Under the pieces are notes generated by a model. That model saw only the letters and a list, made by a program, of their open reading frames with translations. It had not been told where the DNA came from and did not search any database. From Nitzschia sp. pyKryTriq1 (Eukaryota; Bacillariophyta; Bacillariophyceae; Bacillariales; Bacillariaceae), in assembly GCA_956465555.1 (NCBI GenBank), contig OY101126.1:476501-540500 (forward strand): a stretch of DNA of 64,000 nt, given 5' to 3'. Positions 19,594-30,604 of the stretch are shown here, piece after piece; position 1 is the first letter of the stretch; each line of letters opens with the position of its first letter. Made by a program: the position numbers and the translations under genes.

Positions 19594-21753
19594 ATGAAAG
19601 TCAACGCAGCTAAAAACATTCCTTTTCACCACAAAGACAGTGATGTTGAGCTTTGTTGCGACAAACAACATGCCCCCAACACTACACAGCATCATCGTCC
19701 AGAATGTCACCATCATCGATTCCTTTGTCCTTCCATCAACGCCTGTGGACTGAGTCTGATTCTTCTCTTATTAATGACCCAACTCAATGTCTTGATGTTG
19801 GTTTGTGTCATGGACTCGCCGGTACTGGTAGTCGAGCGGCGCGTCCCCGTCTCGTGGAAGGATCATTATTTGTGGCCATTCTTCTCGTCGAGTAAGACAA
19901 CAGACACGGAACCGAAAGTAGAATTTGTTCAAGAAAATCACCAACGATTACAAGAACTCGTTCAAGTCGATTCGATCCTATCGTGGACCAAAACAAGGGA
20001 TGAGTTCTTTCAGGAAATCAATATCACAGCCGTCTTAACGAACGATGTGCTTCCAATCACCAGACTTCACGGACGTCCCAAAGAGGAAAAACTAGAAATC
20101 TGGAGAAAGAAGGAAGGCAACTTTTACCTGTGGGAAGGGAATATTTGCTTTGCAGCTAGAAACTTTTTACAAGCGGGAGCCATCAAACCTCATGTCTTGT
20201 TTACCTATTTGAATGAAAACAGAGGCGCCTTAGGGATGGACGTCAAAAATCGCACGATACAATGGGATCACCTGGCGACACACTGGACCAAGTGGGGATG
20301 CACAGATGAAGAAATCTGGGCCTATCTGGATCATCCGCTTACCAAAGCCGTCTTTACGACACAACATCAGTCGTATTCGCATCCCAAAGTTCATTCTATA
20401 CCGCTTGGGGTGGCGCCGTCCATCAAGGATATGATTGCGAGTGCAGTGCAGCTTCCACCGAAGGAACGAACACAACTCTTGATGATCAATGATAATGGGT
20501 GGAGGTTTCGAGCCGCAGTTAGCCAATATGTCATGAATACCTTTGCTCGACACCGCCCGGATCTTTCGCCCTTGCGGAATACCTACTCGCAAGCGCCTGG
20601 TTCTGCCCAGAAGTACATCGAAGAACTTCGTATCTCCAAGTTCATTCTAGCACCTTCTGGATTAGGATGGGATTGCTATCGAATTTGGGAGGCCTTGTAT
20701 ATGGGCGTCATTCCAATTGTCGAAACCTATGAGAGGCCTGTCGATGCTTGGCGTGAAACACTTGAAGATCTACCAGTTCTTTGGGTCGAACACTACGAAG
20801 ACGTGACACCCGAGCTCCTTGAAACGGAATACGTCAATATTGCTGCTAGAGCCAAAGACTACAACTATGAAAAGTTGACGAAGCAATGGTGGATTGACTA
20901 CATCAAATCCTATTTCGCCGACGACCTCGCTGTATTGCAGCACACAAGAGTGAATGAGCCTGAGGAGTTTTCACAAAGTGAACACAGCATCGAGACAAGT
21001 AAATCAGCATCTCATCTTTTTGGATACTACACGGATAATTCTACGGCCATTCCTCGCATTCTGCATTTTGTCTATGTCACCCCTGGCTTGCCTGAAGAGC
21101 AAGAGGCACTTCCTTCTGATGTTCAACACAACATTCATGAGTGGCAGCGTCTTCATCCCGATTGGATGGTCGTTCTCTGGGACAATGCCGCAGTGCATCG
21201 AGAATTCCCTGATCTCGTTGAATTGGTCAAGCCCATCCCAATCATGAGCTGGATCGCCGATTTGCTGCGCTATCATGTCTTGGAGAAGTATGGAGGAGTC
21301 TACTTGGATGCGGACATTGTGCCGATTCGATCTTTAGATCCACTACGCAATCGCTTTCCGGACTTTACGGCCTGTGAGAAGCCAGAAAGTAATGGGCCTC
21401 GCGTAAGTGAGTCCGAATATACCGTCCAGTATTGCGAATTGGTCAATATTGGTGTGATTGGAGTACCTCCCCACCATCCGGCCTTGAAGGAGATCATGGA
21501 AGTGACCGTGGCTAACACACGCGCCAAACTCTTCCACTTTCCAAATGACGGGGGGCCGTTCGAATTGACAACGTCGGGTCCCCCCATTTGGAGCAAATCT
21601 GCCAAGAAGTTTGACATGACACTCTTGCATCCCAGTCTCTTTTATCCGTGCAACTGGAATGCCAAGGATAAATGTCGGCTCGAACTATGGAAGGATCAAC
21701 CGCATGTCTACGGAATGCATGAGTGGAAAATGAGTTGGTTCTACACAAAGTAA
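19594..21753 (+). CDS. two-domain glycosyltransferase: exostosin-like plus GT32
   Basis: 719 aa, single exon. The cytosolic N-terminus is His-rich, with a membrane anchor at about 50-72 (GLSLILLLLMTQLNVLMLVC). Residues about 130-440 resemble exostosin/GT47-type domains: VFTTQHQSYSHPKVHSIPLG, ISKFILAPSGLGWDCYRIWE and ALYMGVIPIVE. Residues about 480-719 are a GT32 (OCH1-like, Gly_transf_sug) domain: IPRILHFVYVTPGLP, MSWIADLLRYHVLEKYGG and the DxD site VYLDADIVP (Asp572, Asp574), ending in YGMHEWKMSWF. Each half would be a complete enzyme in other lineages, so one Golgi chain could add two sugars in sequence, or one half could only bind. The donors are not readable from the sequence. Confidence 0.8.
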   Translation: MKVNAAKNIPFHHKDSDVELCCDKQHAPNTTQHHRPECHHHRFLCPSINACGLSLILLLLMTQLNVLMLVCVMDSPVLVVERRVPVSWKDHYLWPFFSSSKTTDTEPKVEFVQENHQRLQELVQVDSILSWTKTRDEFFQEINITAVLTNDVLPITRLHGRPKEEKLEIWRKKEGNFYLWEGNICFAARNFLQAGAIKPHVLFTYLNENRGALGMDVKNRTIQWDHLATHWTKWGCTDEEIWAYLDHPLTKAVFTTQHQSYSHPKVHSIPLGVAPSIKDMIASAVQLPPKERTQLLMINDNGWRFRAAVSQYVMNTFARHRPDLSPLRNTYSQAPGSAQKYIEELRISKFILAPSGLGWDCYRIWEALYMGVIPIVETYERPVDAWRETLEDLPVLWVEHYEDVTPELLETEYVNIAARAKDYNYEKLTKQWWIDYIKSYFADDLAVLQHTRVNEPEEFSQSEHSIETSKSASHLFGYYTDNSTAIPRILHFVYVTPGLPEEQEALPSDVQHNIHEWQRLHPDWMVVLWDNAAVHREFPDLVELVKPIPIMSWIADLLRYHVLEKYGGVYLDADIVPIRSLDPLRNRFPDFTACEKPESNGPRVSESEYTVQYCELVNIGVIGVPPHHPALKEIMEVTVANTRAKLFHFPNDGGPFELTTSGPPIWSKSAKKFDMTLLHPSLFYPCNWNAKDKCRLELWKDQPHVYGMHEWKMSWFYTK

Positions 21754-22093
21754 GAGGGAGCGCAGCAAGAATACAGTCTGGTAGTAGAGTTGCGGAATAA
21801 ACATACTGTAAAATAATGAACATGCGAGTGCTCCTAACCAGTAGTACCGGTACCAGCTCTTGAGTCGCTCGGATCTATGGTATCCTTCTGTCATTCTTGT
21901 CCTGAACATGCCAATGGACTGAAATTATCCAAAGCGAGGGGTAAACCAATCAAGCTACAATTGGTGTACTCTAGAAAGGCAAACCTCGAACCATCATGGG
22001 ATCGTCAAGACTACGAGTAGGAGAGAAGAAAAATGATCACTATTTATATGAAGTAAGACATTTTGGCGCGATTGATTCTTTGTCAGATGGCTA
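21754..22093. other. convergent intergenic region
   Basis: 3' ends of the glycosyltransferase and the HAD gene. A palindrome AGTACCGGTACC is at about 21842-21853. Confidence 0.4.
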
Positions 22094-23590
22094 TTAGTCT
22101 CCTCGAAGAATTTCATTGATTGCAATCGGCAATCGCTCCATAGTGTTGATTTGTACATTCACATGTTCTCTGGCCGCTTCGTTCATTCGAATTCGAGCCT
22201 CCAATTCTTTTTTGGTGGTGGTCGACCAACCAGGTTGCTTGATTGAAGTATCAAAACGGAACGGCGCTGTTTGGCCCACCGACTTGGGAAGCTCGACCAG
22301 TATTGTCTTGGCACCGCACGCAGAGCTACCTCCAACATCAAAAGCCAAGTCATCACCCACATGAATCCACACTAGATCGTCGTAATTATCGGGCCACACC
22401 AAGGGCTTGACTGGTTCGTTGTTCTTCAGGGCGTTGATCGCATCCTGAGACTGCTTGAGAATGGCGTACTGGTGACGGGCCGCATCGTAAATCCAAGTCA
22501 ACTCAGCCTTTTCACCAACTTCTCCCAAATCCTGGAAAAACTTTCTGCGTCCTCCCTGATGATCTTCCCAGGACATAACGAAGTCAAAAAACGGAGCTAA
22601 TGTAAACGTCATGAGCAGGGGATTGGCGCGGCCATCTGTAACGGCTCCAATGATCACGTTGGGGTGGTCTTCCTTAATTTGCTTCATCGCATCAATCACA
22701 TGCGGAAAGATATTCCTCTCCGCCGCATGATGACGAGCCATTTCCCACTCAGTCAATACAGATTGGACGACACTTTCCGAAATGGCATTCTTGGCCCACG
22801 TTTGAGCGTGATTTTTGACGGTAGCGGTCAAAGAGTCGACGGGGGTAGCCCAATCATCGGCAACTTCTTGAAGTTTGCGTTTCAAAATAATCTTTTCCAT
22901 TTCGCGTCGAATCGCCAACTCCCGAATTTCAGTATGAGTCCTACAGTTGTTAGTTAGTATGGAGAAACAGAGCGGTTGGCGCAATAGTAGGTGAGATAGA
23001 TCAAGCACCCAACGACAGCGACAACAATTATGGGCAAGTGTTACAGTAAGAGCATATACCAGGTACAATACTTACAATGTAGCGGCCTTTTCGGGGTCTA
23101 CTTTGGCGATTTCCTCTCGGACTTGCTTTCCTGTCTCGACAATATCAAAGGCAGAAAGCCCAGGAAACCCGTATTTCTCCATGGCATCCACAAAGGCATC
23201 TGGGGTGAGGCAAACGAGAACGCGCAGTTTGAGTGAGTACGTACGTATCAAAACAGGGCGGTCAGTCGGAGTACTGTACCAGGTACCGTAAGGTGTTTCC
23301 TGTACCAGGTGCAGGTACAGTATTTGCTACGAGGAGTCTACTGCAAGGAGTTTCTTACCGTTTGCAGCTTTGATCACCGGCTCGATCGGGTAGAGTGTGT
23401 CATCGAGGTCGAAGGTAAGGAGCCCTAGCTCTTGGACTTTCGGTTTGGAGGCAGTCGCCGTGGCTCCATCCGCTTGTGTCGACGCCCAAACTCTCGTGGC
23501 GGTTCGTGAATCATGGGCGGGCACAAAAAATGCGTTGGAAGTGGCAGCCAGTAGGCCTACCAGGTGCAGTACTCGAATTGACGTTTTCAT
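22094..23590 (-). CDS. plastid HAD-superfamily phosphatase-like protein
   Basis: Three exons, 23359-23590, 23076-23199 and 22094-22940, join to 400 aa with matching phases (N/D, TT/G). The ATG at 23590 starts a signal peptide that ends ATSNA/FFVPAHD, the plastid-type cleavage site with Phe. HAD motif I is LLTFDLDDTLYPIEP, motif II is IIGAVTDGRANP, and motif IV is VWIHVGDDLAFDVGG, with a helical cap between I and II. Catalytic Asp nucleophile and acid/base Asp are both present in DLDDT. The protein is longer than most YjjG-like HADs because of the cap and a C-terminal helix (KKELEARIRMNEAA). The natural substrate is unknown. The first intron holds GTAC-rich palindromes at 23272-23325. Confidence 0.85.
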
Positions 23591-24178
23591 TGCTTGATCG
23601 TATGTTGGTTTTCTATCTTTGTCTTTCTTGTTGTCGTTGTTGTTGTTGTTGGTGTTGTTGTGGGAACGAAGATCGTGCGTTGTACTGTAAGACAACGAGA
23701 AACGAGGAGAGAGAACAAGCCATAGAAAAGGAACGGCAACGAAAGATGCTGTCAACAACCATCATACCGTAATCTCGTCATCTCTCGATCTCGATCCTCG
23801 TGTGGAGAGCGATACCGGTAGAAGATGGGAACGCCGCCGGTCCAACCGTGATCCGTCGTCGCCGTCACCGTTATCCTTGCCGTCACCACAGAAATCTGCT
23901 CTGTCACAAATTCTTATTTATCAAAACACGACTTTTAACGTGCATATTTCACTCACCAAGCAGATGTTTTTCGAAGAATAATGCTAAAGAACTTACCAAG
24001 CCTATGTACGGGTTTTCCACCCTCATTTCCGACACCGAATTTTCTACATCCGGTCGCAGGCCAGTCAGTCTTGACTGACGTATGTGACGTATGTGTACTG
24101 GATGAAATCTGACCCGTTCGAGCGAATACACGGTAATACTACCGTACTCCTTCTTCGTACAACATACTTGTACCGTAC
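23591..24178. other. intergenic between HAD gene and LTR element
   Basis: 5' flank of the HAD gene. It has a GTTGTT-rich run at about 23628-23663 and GTAC-rich sequence at 24130-24178 next to the LTR element. No gene seen. Confidence 0.45.
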
Positions 24179-24361
24179 TGCAATACACACGGTCTACGCG
24201 ACTCGTACGACCATAGTCTGCCCGTCGTCGGTAGATAATGTCCTGAAGGATCTCCACGCTAGTGCGCGCCGTGCATGCGCAGACGCCCTAGCCACGACCA
24301 GTCGATGACGTGGTCGGCCCGTAATGACTCGGGTGCGTGTGAGACGCGCGACGTACGACTG
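24179..24361 (+). repeat. left LTR
   Basis: Identical to 24609-24791. Begins TGCAATACACACGG and ends ACGTACGACTG. The flank on its left is GTAC-rich. Confidence 0.75.
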
Positions 24362-24608
24362 AAAAAACGGATCCGGCGGAAACCGTTTCCCATTCCCAAA
24401 ATTCAGGACATGTTGCTAAAGTTGGAAGGACATAAAACAGGATCAAAACACAAAATTCGGAACGGACCCATACAAAGGTCCATACGTTATTACGGAAGTT
24501 CGAAACAATGGAACCGTTCGCGTTCGCGAAGGCATAATTGAAGATACTTATAACCTACGAATGATAACCCCATACAAACGCTCGTAGATCCCAGAACATG
24601 GGGGCGAG

Positions 24609-24791
24609 TGCAATACACACGGTCTACGCGACTCGTACGACCATAGTCTGCCCGTCGTCGGTAGATAATGTCCTGAAGGATCTCCACGCTAGTGCGCGCC
24701 GTGCATGCGCAGACGCCCTAGCCACGACCAGTCGATGACGTGGTCGGCCCGTAATGACTCGGGTGCGTGTGAGACGCGCGACGTACGACTG
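24609..24791 (+). repeat. right LTR
   Basis: Identical to 24179-24361 and preceded by a polypurine-like tract. Beyond 24791 the two copies diverge at once. Confidence 0.75.
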
Positions 24792-26622
24792 GCCCCCGTC
24801 CGTTGCTAAGACTCAACAGAAACTACAAGTCTATGTACTAGACTGCAACTGCCAAACAGGCACCGAAAATAGCTCATCACATAAAATGAGAGTCAAACCA
24901 CATGAAATAGATTCATCTGGTCAACCATGTGAAAGTCATGCAAGATTAATATTTCGCCAAGTCAGCGCAATATCTTTTCTCAACAATTGATTTTGAAACA
25001 AGTAGTTCCAAAATAACCATTCATTTCTAGCTCATAATTTATACTTTCAATCATTCTTGTCGACTACCTCGTGCATAGGGCAGTACATCATGATCCTGCT
25101 CCCTGCTGATCTACCCTATTGTGATTGTAGTCTTAAAATAGTCTACTATAAAGTCTACTATTCGTGAACACGGGTTCTCATCTCCACAATTGTAGCACTC
25201 TCACCCCTTTTCCACACTCATCCGCCAGCACCAAGTCCGCCGCTAACCAGTCAAGTCGATGGGAAAGCTAAAAAGCACATGGCAGCACACACGGCTTCAA
25301 GTCACGGAATGATGCATCTCATAGCAGTAAGCTCACACTAGCTGATAGTTTATAAGATAGCTTTAACTGTACTTCATCTACTAGTTATGCTATTCTAGTG
25401 TCATTCTCCTGTTCCCCCTACCAAGAAGAACAACATTGATCCTCTCCTGTCAACCGAATCTACGCACCACAGACAGACAACTCACAAATTGATTCTTGCG
25501 CGAGTCGATTCATCATCCACTGCCGACGAACATCTACTTTACTATCGTATTGTATAGGTACTGAAAGGACCACGACACCTCCTCTGCCAACAGTTTTGAC
25601 CCTCTCAATTCCTTGTCACTCTTTGTCTTGTCAATTGCTTGCTACCGCAAGACTCTGCTGCCTCAAGATTGTTGGACTGTTACCTCTGATGTACTATATT
25701 ATTGGTATATATTAGTAAGAAGTGAGGACTTCCTAGTACTCATGCAGGCTTTGTCATCATTGTTCTGCCTCTAGTCCAGCAGGCTGAGCTGCTGGTGGTG
25801 TCAATGAAATACCTAACTTCCTATAACAATCGAGCTTCAGCATGATCATGTCTTGGATAGACTACTGTAGAGTAGATTGTTGTTCGTAATCTTGATCATG
25901 GTGCATCATTTGAGTTTGTAGTCGCTCCGCCGCGCCAAATGGTTTACTGTACCGGTATGAGGATCAAGAAGCTTTCTTGAAATCTGAAAACAAATGACTT
26001 TGGACAATAATTCACTCGCTCGCTCGTCATCGCCGCGTCCCATATGCATGCATGCAGATCTCTCTTGGCGTGCGTGGCGGGTCTAAAGCGGGGTGATGGA
26101 CAGACCATGTGTGCTAATGAGAACTCGGACCTTTGTGCAAGACTTTTCAAGAATCTTCCGGCACTCAGATTCGCCAGATAAATATGACATAGTTGAATGA
26201 AGGGGCATATAGTTTTGTCTTGGAAGGGGTTTCGCTATTGCGAAGGAGCACGCGAATTCGTGCTGCTCGGGTCATTGTGTCATTTCGAACGAAATAGCCC
26301 CTATTTATGTGAGTCGAAAATTGAGACGGCCGGCCTTCCAAACTCTCGATAGCCTGCTGACGACCGACGACTACTGTACAAGTACCAGTACTCCTCCAAG
26401 ATTAGTACCGGTACCAGGTACGATCACCCACGACGACGACGACGAGCGACTCCTCCTCTTCCCGGCGGTCAGATCGTAAAAGACGACAATCGCGGTCATA
26501 CACAGTGCTGGCGTTGCAAAAAGAACTTCCATTGTGTTTACTATTGTTTGCAGATCCCGATCACAGCAACTACATTCAAAAATTACGCCATTACACCCCA
26601 ATCGCTATTTGACGGCAGCAAT
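24792..26622. other. long gene-free stretch right of the LTR element
   Basis: About 1.8 kb with no supported coding region on either strand. It is more AT-rich than its neighbours up to about 25900. Short inverted repeats and TACTAG-rich runs occur. From 26100 on it looks like promoter DNA of the cyclase gene, with a GTAC-palindrome cluster (AGTACCGGTACCAGGTAC) at about 26404-26421 and a CGA run after it. A CAG acceptor-like site at 26551-26553 could end an intron in the 5' UTR. Confidence 0.45.
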
Positions 26623-29032
26623 ATGGCAACAACTACCACTGTCCGGTCTGCAAGTCCGGCCATGGGGGGGTCGTCCAGCGGTGGTCATAATCGTCCGACA
26701 TCGAGCTCCAAGCAGTCCAGCAGCCGGGCGCCGCCCGAGAAAAGGGGGGTTTCCAAAACGAAAAGCGACGAGAGTCTGGATTTCATGCACGCGGTGAAAC
26801 CTCCACGCAGCAGTGGGGACAATAATATGTCGGCGTCGGGAAATGCCTCAATGACCAATCGGCAGCGCATCGCGAATTTAGCAGCGAAGCTGAATGACAG
26901 CGCCAGTAGTCTCAAGAGTGGGGGTGGGAGCGAGGAATTAAAAGACGCTAGCTTTTCCAAGCGAGACCGGAAAAAGAACCCGCGACCAGTCCGGAGACGT
27001 CGATCCAAGTCTCCCACGGTTGTCGAGGACGACGACGAGGACGATGATGTCACTATCTCCTCAACTGCTAGTAAACCTAGCTCGGGTAAGAGCTCCCGTG
27101 AAAGCCGAACCACTGGACGTAGTACCGGCTCCTCGCGCCGCGGCTCGTCTCGCAGTCGCAGCAAGAGTCGACATCGGTCTAAGAGTGCGAAATCCCGGCC
27201 CCGCCGTCGCAATCCTCCTTCTCGGACCCCCTCTGGTGAGAGCGGTATATTGCGTAAGGAAGACGGGAGTGGAATGGATTTCAACAATTCCTCGAGCTTC
27301 ATCCCTCCTATCAGTCCGGCAGGGAGCCGAAGCAACGGTCATCGATCGGTGGCTCGCTCTCCAGTAAGTACCAAGTCAGATGCCTCCAAACTGTCCGTGT
27401 CGGAAATGGAACTGCTGAGCTTTCTTAGCCCCGGTGTCGGTGAAAGTCCTACCAATTCCGAGAGACTGTCTCGCAGTGTCCCTGCTGTACAAGTAAACCT
27501 GGAGCATAGTGGACGTGCCAGTCGAACCACTGGTGGTAGACGAGGAGGAAGCAGTCGTCGAGAACGAACTATTGGCGGCAGCAGCTCCCGCTCCAAAGAA
27601 CGTGTACCTTCCACTCGTGACCGAGGCGACGGCAACGTCGTCGCAAGCACTTCTAGTTACAAACGACCACCGCGAACATCTCGTGGCGTCGGTCGGTCGC
27701 AAAGCGCCAGCGTCACCGTTGGAAGCTCCCACGGGCGGTCGAACATGGATGCACTTTTGTCTCCCAGAAAACCTCTTCCTCGCACGCCAGCTCGGAGTAA
27801 AGAAGACCCAGTCAGGGGCGTTCGCCGTGCCAAATCCACTGATGATATGGGCGATCTCAACAGTTATTTCTCTACCACTACTGCTGCGAGCCGTCGCAAA
27901 AAGCCCGGAAGCAGTAGCAAAAGCGTGGCCAGTATGCCCACTGGAAACAGGCGGAACACTCGCAAAATGAGTGATTACGATCCTACCAAACCCCCCAGCA
28001 GCAGATCAACTGTTACTTCAACCGATACCGTAGACAGCGACGAAGAGGATGAATCGATTGATGAATCGTTGGAAGAGTTGAACGACGTCAAGAATAATTA
28101 TCCCACCAGCGGCCGAAGTTTCGGGTCTGCAGCTGATGATGAAGGTTCTTATAGTCAACAGCAACAGTCGTTCAGCAATATGGAAGCTGCCCTTCAGATG
28201 CACATGAACCGAACAGAAAATCTTTTGTTTGATGTTTTCCCCAAGCACATTGCTGAAGCATTGCGAAGCGGGCGTAAGGTTGAACCCGAAAACCACGAGG
28301 TTGTCACCATCTTTTTCAGCGATATCGTCGGGTTTACACAAATTTCCAGTGAATTGGATCCGCTGAAGATTTCGGATATGCTGGACCGGCTCTACAACAG
28401 CTTTGATGCGCTCTCTCATTACCACGATGTATTCAAAGTGGAAACAATCGGGGATGCTTACGTAAGTGGAGATGCGAGGAAGGCTCAAAATTGACAACGA
28501 ATGATTGATTCTCTTCTTCCACTAACAATTTCATGTGCTCTCTCTCATTCCATAGATGGCGGTGACGAATCTCACCAAAGCGCAACCCGATCATTGCAAG
28601 CGGATCGCAGAATTCGCCATTGACGCGATTCGTGTTGCTAACCAAACCCTCGTGGACAAGGAAGATCCTACGAAAGGATTTGTGAACATTCGCGTTGGCT
28701 TTCATTCTGGCCCAGTCGTCAGTAGTGTTGTCGGGAGTCGCAATCCTCGCTTTTGTCTGTTTGGGGATACCGTCAATACTGCCTCGAGGATGGAGTCGAA
28801 TTCGTTGATAAATCGCATCCACTGTAGTGATGCATCGGCCGCATATTTGAAAGAGCAGCATCCAAGTCTGAGACTAAACCCAAGAGGTACTATCGAAGTG
28901 AAAGGCAAAGGAGACATGGAGACATTTTGGGTGAATGAAGATGCGGCCGTCGCAAGTCAGAGAGAAGGTACTAGTCGATCCATTTTCCAAAGGCTGACAC
29001 GAAACAATGTTCGCCGTGGTAGCATGAAGTAG
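26623..29032 (+). CDS. soluble class III nucleotidyl cyclase, guanylyl-type residues
   Basis: Two exons, 26623-28461 and 28556-29032, with a 94-bp intron inside the conserved motif (IGDAY/MAVTNL); 771 aa. Residues 1-515 are disordered, Ser/Arg-rich and SR-like. A short helix ([20 protein letters not shown], about 526-545) precedes the cyclase domain of about 555-745. Metal-binding Asp567 is in FFSDIVGFT and Asp611 in ETIGDAY. The purine-selecting pair is Glu607 and Cys680 ([17 protein letters not shown]), as in guanylyl cyclases, whereas adenylyl cyclases have Lys and Asp. Arg in ASRMES stabilises the transition state. No membrane helix is visible, so the protein should be soluble; it may act as a dimer. 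cGMP formation is inferred from these residues. Confidence 0.88.
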
Positions 29033-30604
29033 GAAATAATTCTAAAACAAGAAACTCATTTAATTGATACATACTCGTATAGTCTAGTAGTATACAATCA
29101 CTGTGCTGTTAAAAGTTGAAATAGTCCACGAGAAAGCTTACGTGCCTTTACGTATTGACGTAGTTCAGCTTCCAGAGCGCGAGCCAGCAAACCAAACGAG
29201 CCAGAAATAAGCAAAAGAGGAGTTGCCAGATTATGCTGCGGACTGAACGGACATACGAGTACACAACAATGACAACAGCAGAACGACAGCAAGATTCATT
29301 CATTCTTCAGCACTGCTGGTGGGGTGGTTCTCTTGCTTGTATCATAATATGTTCAAATAACTACCAGCAACGGACAGACGCGAGATGCATTCACGAGCGG
29401 AGCACGACTCAGGACGCACGATTACTAAAACTCCAAGAGTATCTGAGAAGTGCCAAGATGATGAAAGAAAGTAAAAGACATCTTTCGAAACAAGAATCAG
29501 AACGATAGAGGTGATGGACGAGATCATTTCATTATTAAAAGTAGAGACTAAAAGCTCATAATTTCTAAGAAGCACAACTAAGCATCTAAAACCAGAAATT
29601 GTCAATCACTAGCCCGTACCAGGCATACCAGTACGGTACAGTACCAGTACCAGTACTGTACGCATGTGTTCCAGTACTTGTGCCGGTAGAATACCGGTCG
29701 CTTGACATTGGAATTTGCTTTTGGAACGATCAAGTGGCTCGACACTCGACAGCCAGACAGACGCACGGAGACAGAAGGAAGGCGCGAGTCGAGCGCAGCG
29801 CCAACCAAACCAAGAACCAAGAACCCTCAACTCTTTCGGCTAGACCGATGAAATGTAGTAGTAGCTTGTTATTAAATTTCGTGATTTTCTTCTTGTTCTT
29901 GTTGGGGCTTCTGGATGTTGTGGGTACAGCTCATTGATTGTTTTAATTCTGTTTTCGTCGGTGGCTGTCGTTAGTCTGGCTAGTCGTCGGTTGATTACTC
30001 CATTTCCTAGCTAGTAGTAGTACAGATCGAAATCAGTGGTTAAGGTAGTAGAGAGATGATGGGAGAGAGGAGGTTTTCGTTTGGGTACCAGTTACCAGTA
30101 TCATACATACCACATCAGAGGGAAGAAGTCGATGTAGTCCTTTACGTCTGGCCGGCGTTTCGCGTCGCCCGTTCGTGGAACCTTTCGCGGCGGGCCTCAC
30201 AAAAAAGCAAACATAAAAACGCATTATTCTCACTATGATACGTTCTGCGTACCACATACCTGCTTGCATCCGTCCTGCTGTCGGCGGGCGGGTCGGTCGT
30301 CGGTCATTGTTTGCTGTTGCTTATTCCGACGACTCCCTCCTCCTCGACGACGACGACGACGACGACTCGAGATATTCCATATGCATCGCTTATTTTGCGT
30401 AGTTTGAAAGTCGCTCCAGTTAGCTACAATACCAATACTGCTAGCTACTATAGCACAGTTTACAGTCAGTTCTACCAATAGTAGACAGACAGTGAAATTG
30501 CAAGCTTGTGAAATTTCAAAAGCAACCCTGATCCACTACTCCAAAGCTGCTAGCGTTTATAGTCTAGGTTACCGAGAAACGACAACAGCAGCAGCAGCAG
30601 CAAA
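29033..30604. other. intergenic, upstream of the mannosidase gene
   Basis: About 1.6 kb. A GTAC-rich cluster (AGTACGGTACAGTACCAG and on) is at 29630-29700 and a (GAC)n run at about 30346-30367. A minus-strand open stretch at 29098-29292 has no ATG and no recognised relative. The 5' UTR next to the ATG at 30605 is (CAG)n-like. Confidence 0.4.

Larger units (their letters stand above)
24179..24791 (+). mobile_element. reduced LTR retrotransposon, Ty3/gypsy-like (fossil)
   Basis: Two direct repeats of 183 bp, identical at every base, lie at 24179-24361 and 24609-24791 and start with TG. The 247 bp between them carries two short stretches that resemble gypsy-type Pol: one like the start of reverse transcriptase (PIPKIQDMLLKLEG) and one like the very end of the polyprotein (NNGTVRVREG). 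A purine-rich tract (GGGGGCGAG) stands directly before the right repeat, as a polypurine tract should. The interior is far shorter than in a whole element, so this copy is broken and could only have moved with help. Identical repeats point to a recent origin. I found no convincing target-site duplication. Confidence 0.75.

Noticed and set aside
24754-24990. 78-codon plus-strand frame next to the LTR element
   Set aside because: Starts in the repeat, has no domain, and the composition is not protein-like.
26685-27335. 216-codon minus-strand open frame
   Set aside because: Antisense shadow of the Ser/Arg-rich part of the cyclase; its Leu/Arg composition is just the complement.
29098-29292. Minus-strand open frame ending LARALEAELRQYVKAR
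   Set aside because: No ATG and no family; it could be a last exon but nothing upstream supports it.
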